From positions 53,608,610 through 53,672,609 of the forward strand of contig CM061920.1 in the NCBI GenBank assembly GCA_031002005.1: a DNA stretch of 64,000 nt. Reading direction: 5' to 3'. The stretch comes from Vandiemenella viatica (lineage: Eukaryota; Arthropoda; Insecta; Orthoptera; Morabidae). Position numbers and translations under genes: made by a program. Below are positions 56,588-64,000 of the stretch, piece after piece; within the stretch, counting starts at the first letter, position 1, and each line of letters starts with the position of its first letter. The notes under the pieces are model-generated. The model was not told the DNA's origin and did no database searches. It worked only from the letters and a program-made list of their open reading frames with translations.

Positions 56588-56727
56588 GGGGGCGTCCATA
56601 AATTACGTGAGGTGAAATAGGGGGGGGGGTTCCGGAGAAATCTCACCAAGGGGGAGGGGGGTCAACGGAAATCTCCCTTGTGGTTTTGGAAATTTGCTGG
56701 ACTGTAGAGCTAAAAAAAAAAAAAAAA
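56588..56727 (-). mobile_element. G/C-tract MITE, family 1, half copy
   Basis: Starts GGGGGCGTCCATAAATTACG, then GAGGTGAAATAGG and G runs, and stops at GTAGAGCTAAAAAA, the mid-point block of full copies. It ends in an A/CA run. Confidence 0.7.
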
Positions 56728-57164
56728 ACACACACACATACACTCGCGGGTCGTTGTTACTTATTTACTTTTTTTAACGAGTTTTAAAACGAAGTCCACT
56801 TAATACAGAATCTGTGAAGGGAACCCTGTGCGGACGAGACAGTGCTGGTTGACATTAGAGGTAGGCAGGTGGCGGCGGTTCTAATTGGTGCGGAACTTGA
56901 GCGGCCGGCGCGGCGGGCAGTTGTGGAGAGTCGGCCCCTTTAGACCAGAAATTGCCGGCAGTCGAGGGGACTTGGCACGAAAAAGCGCCGTGGGAAAAAG
57001 CATTTAGGCGTGGAGCACACTCCAAAGTTGTGGAGTGGCCGCCCACTTTGCGCCGCTAAATAACTAATGCGGGGGGAGGGGGGGGGGGTGACTGTGACGG
57101 CGTCTCGCCGGCCGCCACTATCAAGCCCTGAGCAACAGAGACAACTGTCCACCTCTGCTGTGTA

Positions 57165-57236
57165 AAGCGTTCGAATCCCCGTCCGGTCATCCAGATTTCA
57201 GTTTTCCACAGTATCCCGAAATCAATTTACGCAAAC
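57165..57236 (+). mobile_element. SINE-A, left part of a split copy
   Basis: GTTCGAATCCCCGTCCGG, then TTTTCCACAGTATCCCGAAA. It breaks off at the point where the right part (57680) resumes. Confidence 0.65.
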
Positions 57237-57679
57237 ATTTCTCTACCTTTTCCAACCCGAGGATAAGCAGAATTTCAAAAATGAGTTACTCAGATGAACC
57301 AAATTTGTATCCTACACGTATATTACTAAACAACCCGACCAATTGTTATGGCTCGTATCACTGTCCGTTCAGACCTACATCTACGTCAAGGCCCTCATAA
57401 AGCGGTCATTAACTTACACCTTTAAAAAAAAGCTTGAAACTTATTTTATTATATAACAATGTAGTCTCATAGCGTATCCTGGAAACACCAGATTGTTGTT
57501 TGCTCGATAAACTATTCACCCTTTCTACAAACTTTGATTAATGGTGTTATGGGTATGACAAATACTCTTTTATAGCTTCGTACAATACGAATACTGTGTG
57601 AATATGAGGTGAACAACTTTTAGTACTTTTTCTTTAATTCAATTAGAATTTTTAATGACACGTTGAGAAACACTGCTCT

Positions 57680-57806
57680 ACACTAATGCCGGGTTGGTTC
57701 CTTCAAAAGGCCATGGCAGAATTCCTTCCCGTTACTTGTTCTCACTCCCTTCCCGCCTCGAATAACCTCGACGTCAACGACACGTAAAGCCATTAGGAAA
57801 AGAAGG
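57680..57806 (+). mobile_element. SINE-A, right part of a split copy
   Basis: AATGCCGGGTTGGTTCC, GGCCATGGCAGAATTCC, CGACGTCAACGACACGTAAA. The intervening 440 bp (57237-57679) end in GACACGTTGAGAAACACTG, a hAT-like terminus, but no clean duplication is visible. Confidence 0.65.
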
Positions 57807-58064
57807 GTTTTTTAATAAATTGTTAGATTAATTTTAGCTTCAGAAGATGATAGTGTCTTTGCTGACACATTATTTAAAGTTGGTAATGGAGAAAATCGTA
57901 GATACGAATCTTACCGCATAAATGACAAACTCTACCCGTTTTCTAGAATCCATGAGGCATTGAGAATAACGGTTGCATTCGTTATTTATACAGGTGTGGA
58001 TGACTATGAAATGAGGTTAGTTTTACATTAGCTAAGTTGCTTTAATGTGTGTATGAATGATCAC

Positions 58065-58922
58065 TAGGCTTCGGATCTTTAGGATAAGTCATATTTTTTT
58101 CCTGCCTTCTTTTTGAGCTATAGTGCTGAATTAAACACTGATTGTTTCTGATTGTATTTAAATGTGTTTTATACAGCATATAAATTCATATTCAGGTCAT
58201 TTTCCTAGTTTTGATCATATTACGATAATATTTAAGGTCATATGGTCACATTTTGAGGAAAAATCTGGTAATTTTTTAATAGTACCGGGAATTCACTGGA
58301 TACAGATGAGAAGAAATTAAGATAATTATTCACAGAACTGTACTCCTATTATATATTGGTGGAAAAATCAAATATAATTGTCACTGAATTGGTCAGATTT
58401 CACCAGTCAATAATTAAAGTTAGATATTATTCTCACTCCCTAAACCTAGTTTTTGTCCGCCTTTTAATCTCGACAATGTAGCAGCAGCATGCCTGTGTCG
58501 ATCCGCGTCAATAAGTGTCTCAATGAAATACTTTTTAAAATAATTCTGTCATCGTTAAATCTGCAGTGGATCATGTTGAAAATAAAATTTTCTGGGAGTA
58601 GTTTTGGAGTTACCTAAAGAAATTTGAAGAGGAGTACAGATGAAAGAGTTCTATTCTGTAAATTATGTGAAATTAAAGTGACTTCAACAAAACAATTTAA
58701 AATTTAATTTCCGAATGGTGCAAACGGAAGCAAATTATGCTTTCTACATGAAAGCGACACTGCTAGATAAAATAAATGATGTAAAATTGAGCATGTTTTG
58801 ATGCATAGTAAATTTAAATGTTTGGTCATATTTTGCTATTTTTAGGCCGTGTTTAACCGTTTCTAAGGTCATATTTGCATTCATATTTCTCTTTTTTTTT
58901 GGTCATAAAGATCCGAACCCCA
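58065..58922 (+). mobile_element. Probable hAT remnant, 858 bp
   Basis: Ends TAGGCTTCGGATCTTTA and the complement of TGGGGTTCGGATCTTTA. Flanks ATGATCAC and ATTATGAC match at 6 of 8. At 58640-58690 the plus strand reads VLFCKLCEIKVTSTKQF, like the start of a BED-type zinc finger of hAT transposases, then breaks. Confidence 0.6.
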
Positions 58923-59067
58923 ATTATGACGTTGCTCCCTTGGCAAAACTGACGGCATTCCTGTTCGAAGCTAGATTTAAGTCAGCCCTTTCTATCCGTT
59001 CCCGAGCCTCTCGCAAACACGCTGTTCGCTCATTGGCCACAGCGTTCAAGGTGCGGTCACTAGAGGA

Positions 59068-59398
59068 GCGTGCATAAACCACGTAGCTCCATTTTGGCCT
59101 CCTGTGAACCCCCCCCCTCCCCCGTAGCTTTTTCCCCTTTTGATTCCAGAAGATATTTTGTACTGTTTTCTCTTGTCAGACTATTGTAAATTACATACGG
59201 AGATAATTAACTGAGGGAAATAAATATTCACATGCTGTTGTGAGTTCTGTTCCTCATTTTAACTGTGAAAAATGTTGTGAAAAGAAAGCTACGTGGCCTG
59301 GCTCGGAAACCCCCCCTCCCTCAAAGTATCCTAGCGTAGCCTTCCAGCCAACCCCCCCCCCCCCCTTGGACCAAGCCACGTAGTTTGTGCACCCTTCC
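59068..59398 (-). mobile_element. MITE, family 2
   Basis: GGAGCGTGCATAAACCACG at the left and GTAGTTTGTGCACCCTTC at the right. The unique interior is the reverse complement of the 48 kb copy, which fixes both boundaries. Possible CTAG at both flanks. Confidence 0.7.
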
Positions 59399-60353
59399 TA
59401 GTGTTTTCCCACACTTCTTAACCCCGCTATCTTCCTGCCTACAACCATTACGGTCCTTCTCCTCCATCTGCTAAAGTTATTCCTTATTCTTTAGGAGATA
59501 CCTTTATCTCACCAGACGATTCTACCTCGGTTGGCACAGTCCCTTTATTATCCCTCTCTGGGACCAAGGCAGGTGATCGACCAACCTCATACACGAAATG
59601 TGGCGATCAACTCCTCAGAAACTGGGTATAATTTCCTCATATTTGTGTTTATATTCTGTCTTGTATAAAGAAACTATTATAATGCGGGAGAATTTCCGTC
59701 TGAGGCGATCGTCTTGTTTTAGTTCTTCCTGAATGCTGTTTCCTGATTGTCTGTCGACTGTAATACCATGTAACATTTTGAAACGTTTTGATGCCTGCGT
59801 GTATCTCCTGGTCCCTCCTCGAATTCTAATCTCCTGTAAGCAGCTCAGGTGCCTTATAATAATGAGCTACACCAACTGGTTTCTTTGTGCCCATCCTTAT
59901 TAGTTGTTACTAAGTCAGAATTTTTGGTGAAAGTATTTTTTTTTTAAGTATAAATTGGTATTTGCCGTGTTTTTTCCATTCAGTCGTCCACAGTGTTCTA
60001 TTTTCTAAACTTTTGTCTTCGCCTCTAATATTATTTATCTGCATACAAAGTACAGCCCAGGACGAACACAGCACTAAATTAAAACCTCTCATTACCGAGG
60101 CAGGAATCGAACCGTTGACTCTCGGTACGTGAAGCTAGCGGTGTATTTTCAAGCAAATCAATTTTAGATGAAACTTAGTGCATAGAGTGCTATGTGACAG
60201 GGAGGCGACATGATAAATACTATATTCAATTTTTTCTCTTAATTTCCTTAGTTTCATGCGTATAACTTCGTAGCTAGGCACTAACCGTATGGAAAATTTT
60301 CAGTGGGACCGGAAACAGTTGAGGGCACTGAAAATCAGAAACATTCTGCCTAA
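59399..60353. other. No recognised gene
   Basis: It contains a tRNA-like B-box complement near 60090 (GGAATCGAACCG) without a cloverleaf. Presumed downstream of the TRIT1 exon. Confidence 0.45.
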
Positions 60354-60465
60354 GGGGGGCGTCCTGAATGTTTTATTTTTTAATTTGGACTCTCCCCTTC
60401 CCCTTGGTCAGATTTGGTAAGATGTGGCGCAACCTTCACCCTCCTCCGTGAAATTTACGTTATAA
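60354..60465 (+). mobile_element. G/C-tract MITE, family 1, fragment
   Basis: GGGGGGCGTCCTGAATGTT, then CCCCTTGGTCAGATTTGG and GTGAAATTTACGTT. Collinear with family 1 but diverged. Confidence 0.45.
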
Positions 60466-60714
60466 TTTTTAAATAATTAAATGTATTTGATATATTCATG
60501 CATTTTGCTTCATACCACTAAATACTAAGCGTTAATACTGATGTCTTGTATATAGGCCTACTACTGCTTCTGGTGTGAAATAAGAGGGAAAAAAAATGCT
60601 ACGTTTAAGGTGCTCTATAATGATTTAAATTTAGTAAAATTAAAAAATAGGCTGCGACACCATCTTCCCCATTTCTTCACTCATTCCATGGGCATTCGTG
60701 TGCTTCCTCTAGTG

Positions 60715-61067
60715 CAGTGTTTCTCAAACTAATAGCTGCACGTACCCCTGTGAAATTTCCCAAACAATGGTGAACTTCCTAAAAAAATAGCTTTTTTTAA
60801 AAAAATAAGGATTTTTATCTGAAAGAAAGCAATACAGTCACAAAGAGCGATATGTTATTGATTAATATGATGAATGGGCTTATTTCTTGTCGCAAATTGA
60901 GTCGATTTTAGGAGCAATTTTGCTCATTTTCAATCTCAATTCAGCATGTTGCGTGTTGCACTCTCGAGATACCCAGTCAGCCGCCATAACGTAAATCTTG
61001 TCGGGAGCTCCCCGAGTTCAATTGGCGAATCCCTTGGAGTTCGTGTACCCCACTTTGAGCAGCCCTG
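60715..61067. mobile_element. Probable hAT MITE
   Basis: Ends CAGTGTTTCTCAAACT and the complement of CAGGGCTGCTCAAAGT, a common hAT terminus type. The flanking octamers CTCTAGTG and ATCTATTG agree only in part, so this is an old copy or the ends are misplaced. Confidence 0.55.
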
Positions 61068-61485
61068 ATCTATTGTAATTATTGGACACAGGGTGTCCAC
61101 GTCTTTTGGCAGTATAAGAAGATACTCATTAGACATATTCTACTCCCTCCTCGAAAATAGTATCCGTTTTGACAGACCCCCCCCCCCCAAAAATAAAATA
61201 ATTGACTTTTCACTCATATAATGACATTGAACCTTTACTTACTTTGCAGATGAAAGACAATATTGTTTGCTCCTCTGAACCGTTTCATTCCATAACTTTT
61301 CAGTCTCTTGATTTATATGATCACTAAGAGTAAACTACAGCTTTGCCTTCTTCCGCAAACAAATTAACTTCTTGCTGGCACATTTATTTCGCCTTGTCTG
61401 CAGCCGCTTAACATACGATTGAAAAACTTGTGATACAAATTCACGTTGAACACAATAACATCAGTTTATGCGTTGCAGATATCAC

Positions 61486-61512
61486 TACTGACTGACTGAC
61501 TGACTGACTGAC
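61486..61512. repeat. (ACTG)n microsatellite
   Basis: Between six and seven ACTG units. Confidence 0.95.
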
Positions 61513-61661
61513 ACGCTATGATTACAAGTGCGGCAGGGAACTCCCCGAATGAAATCTGACACCTGTGCGACAATCGTTTTAAATCGGTGAATCCCAGGCG
61601 TATACAACATTTAATATTTGAAAATGAAACACTGTCTCTTAACAACTGTTATTTTATTCCT

Positions 61662-61712
61662 ATACGCTAGGACACGTTTCGCCCTTGTGGATTGGGTCAT
61701 CATCAGTGAAAT
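61662..61712 (-). ncRNA. Hammerhead-like motif, orphan copy 4
   Basis: On the minus strand: CUGAUGA at 61706-61700, an internal CCC/GGG stem with an AATCCACAA loop, GAAA, then ACGUGUC. Core blocks and stem II are present, but I cannot pair stem I, so this copy may be inactive or belong to a different element. No PLE frame is nearby. Confidence 0.4.
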
Positions 61713-62175
61713 TTTTGATGTAAACAGACACATGTTAGAAAATAGTTCTAGTTGCACTTTTTTGTTGAACGCAACCTCATGCTGCCGTTCTGCATTGCTC
61801 AACGTCTCTATTTCACTGTTTTCAAATGGTCAAACTTCTTAGTCTCGTTTGATTTTTGTTAGAGTTTTGAACTGGTAGCTATAATTCCTGTGCTGCTATG
61901 AGCCACAATGAGTTAATATTGCGCATTGTGTTTGCTTCTGACCTTCGACTCTAATGATGTTGACAGAAGGCAAATACCCAGCGGCCCAGCCAGCGGTGAG
62001 TGGGTGAAATACCGAACCCTGAGACGGTGTTATGAAGCACACGTGCGATTGTAGTTGCTGTCGGTTATCACGGACTAAATCCTCGTCGCCATTGTTTTCA
62101 GGGCTTTTGTGACTATGATATTATGTATTCCGAATTTTTCTGAAAACTTAGAATTTCTCTTTTGATTAGATTTAT

Positions 62176-62366
62176 TCGGGAGGACGCGGGTTCGAATCCC
62201 CGTCCGGGCATCCAGATTTGAGTTTTCCATGGATTTGCAAAATCACTCCTGGCGAATGCCGGAATGTTTCCTTCAAAATTCCATGGCTGAATTCCTTCCC
62301 GTTTCTTGACCGCCATCCTTTTCCGCTACTAAATACGTCGACGTCGACGAGGCGTAAATACATAAT
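62176..62366 (+). mobile_element. SINE-A copy, 5' truncated
   Basis: Starts at TTCGGGAGGACGCGGGTTCG and runs through the complete body to GTCGACGAGGCGTAAATAC. Confidence 0.82.
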
Positions 62367-62744
62367 TGCTATCTGAAAACCGTATTCCAGGGTAATTTGA
62401 AATAAAACACCTGTTGTACTGAGGCAAGAAAATTGTCTATTATATGTCGTACTTCGAAAGAACATGGTCCTAAACAATCTAAGAACGTCCGTTGTTATAA
62501 ATTCGTTGCGGTGCGTTGGCCGTACGTCAAATAAAGTTAGAGTTGGATATTTGACATGTCTTCATTGCATTCCAACGTTTTTTTGGCGATTTCTCTAGTT
62601 TTGACGTATCCGCTCAAGTGACAAAACAAAGAATTTATCGGAAAACGTGATATGAACCGTCTCTATCGCGTGGTGATTAAGAACACTATGTTTTCCTGTC
62701 TTTGTACTACGTAGTAAGTGGCTGCAAAAACAGTAGCGAAAACA

Positions 62745-62795
62745 GTTCTGCCCTGGAAGAAGACCCCAGAATGAGGGTTGAAACGTCGGTTTGAA
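62745..62795 (+). ncRNA. Hammerhead-like motif of a second type
   Basis: On the plus strand: CCCUGGAAGA, a stem ACCC/GGGU around a short loop, GAAACGUC, then GG. It resembles the PLE hammerhead layout with a palindromic ACGU stem III. The first core block reads CUGGAAGA rather than CUGANGA, so it is probably decayed. Confidence 0.35.
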
Positions 62796-63407
62796 GAGAC
62801 ATGACGCGGCGCCACCCGGACAGCCAAGAATCAACCAGTAGCGAAATAGTCTCTACGAGAAGAAAAACTTTGAGTTTGTCCGGAAAGTTTAATAAAGTTG
62901 GGAGGGGGTGGGGGTGGCGGGGGGGGGGGGGGAACGTCTGCAATGTATTTGAATGTTTGGAGTGCAAAGGTTGACAAAATATCAAAAGCAGATCTCACTA
63001 ATAATAAATATATAAAACAAGCCCCTGAGTAGTGTTGTGGGCTGAATTTTTCGTCGTGTGTAATGTTGTTGGTTGGTGGAATGTGGACCTCGTTGCAATG
63101 CCTTGGACAGCCCTGGCGTAGACGACACCCGAGCCGCGCTCAGCGGCGTGGAGAGGCGACGCGTCGGGTCACGAACCCAGGACATACACACCACACCACA
63201 CCTACATATACCACCGGGCTCCATGCATGTCATACCAACCTCCTTCCGATGCATCATCACAGGCCTATGTCACTGTACCAACTCGAATGTTCCTATTGGT
63301 CGCAGTCGAATATTGGTCTTAAATCATGCATCAGAATGACACCATTACGTACTTCAACAGCACCTTCCTGCTAACGCAACTCGGTGACTATAACCCCCTT
63401 CCAGTAG

Positions 63408-63409
<2 letters not shown>

Positions 63410-63448
<39 letters not shown>
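63410..63448. repeat. (AC)n microsatellite
   Basis: Uninterrupted AC dinucleotides for 39 bp. Confidence 0.97.
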
Positions 63449-63449
<1 letters not shown>

Positions 63450-63675
63450 CTTCATGTTTATACTCCCTGTCGTTCCTTATTTCTGTTTTATGCATATCTT
63501 TTTTTTACAGCCAATTTAAATCACAAATCATGAGACCTCTTGGAATCTCTTGAATTCTTGTTTTATTGGCGAGAGCTAAGTGTTGTCAACTGTCTGCGAA
63601 ATGTTTCTGTATGATTAGTATTTTTTGTATCTCCCCGATTCATCGTGGCGGGACTTTAGCGCTTGGGTCTGTTAG

Positions 63676-63986
63676 GGGACATCCATAAATTATGTGAGGT
63701 GTTTTTCCGGATTTCCGCCCCCCCCTCTGGTCAGATCTGGTCCGTGAGAAACCCCCCCTCCCTAGAAATCGCCCTCGAAACTTTTGGAGACCTTTTTTTT
63801 AGGTCTCACCCTTCAAAATCCGATCACACCCTCACGCGCAAATGTAGACATTTTTTTTCTAAGCTCTACAGTCCAAAAAAATTTCCTAAAACTTCACGTG
63901 AGATTTCCGTAGACCCCTCCCCCTTTTGTGAGATTTCGCCTGATCCCCCCCCCCCATTTCACCTCACGTAATTTATGGATGCCCCT
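63676..63986. mobile_element. G/C-tract MITE, family 1, complete
   Basis: Ends GGGGACATCCATAAATTATG and the complement of GGGGCATCCATAAATTACGT, flanked by TTA on both sides. The same subterminal order as the 36.4 kb copy. A TTA duplication would fit PIF/Harbinger, but that is inference. Confidence 0.82.
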
Positions 63987-64000
63987 TATGTAACCGAAGA

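Noticed and set aside
63063..63374. 103-codon plus frame with overlapping frames
   Set aside because: Thr/His-rich translation of CA-rich DNA; no domain.

Overview
This window is animal nuclear DNA, almost certainly from an arthropod and probably an insect with a large, repeat-rich genome. The grounds are the mobile-element mix (tRNA-derived SINEs, CR1/Jockey-like LINE tails, a Penelope-like element, Tc1/mariner, pogo, hAT and Transib-type DNA transposons), an AT-rich background and a single spliced exon of a conserved eukaryotic gene. I cannot name the species. There are no operons, bacterial promoters, rRNA genes or CRISPR arrays, and every tRNA-like sequence I see belongs to a SINE or a tRNA-like fragment.

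The only host gene I can defend is one plus-strand exon (about 55261-55398) of the tRNA dimethylallyltransferase gene (TRIT1/MiaA family). Its flanks are presumably introns or intergenic DNA. Nearly everything else recognisable is mobile DNA.

Region 1-19 kb holds SINE-A copies, LINE 3' fragments of three kinds, a decayed Tc1 element, three hAT elements and one unclassified terminal-inverted-repeat element. At 10.0-11.65 kb a hAT element lies inside a SINE that lies inside a LINE. Region 19-29 kb holds a mariner fragment, a LINE fragment, a Penelope-like element with an 809-codon open frame and a hammerhead-like motif downstream, and an intact Tc1-like transposon inserted in a LINE. Region 29-45 kb holds a perfect 37-bp inverted repeat, a decayed 1.3-kb Tc1-like element, SINEs of four families, a second hammerhead-like motif, G-tract MITEs, a hAT MITE and a LINE fragment. 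Region 45-64 kb holds a Transib-like palindromic element with an RSS-type heptamer and 5-bp target duplication, an anonymous GC-rich segment, a pogo/Tigger element, further hAT elements and MITEs, the TRIT1 exon and more hammerhead-like motifs.

The elements matter mainly through nesting, which gives a relative order of insertion, and through short RNA or DNA structures that can be checked by folding and family alignment. Element family letters (SINE-A to SINE-E, LINE-A to LINE-C) are labels for this window only. Long stretches with no recognisable content are listed explicitly.
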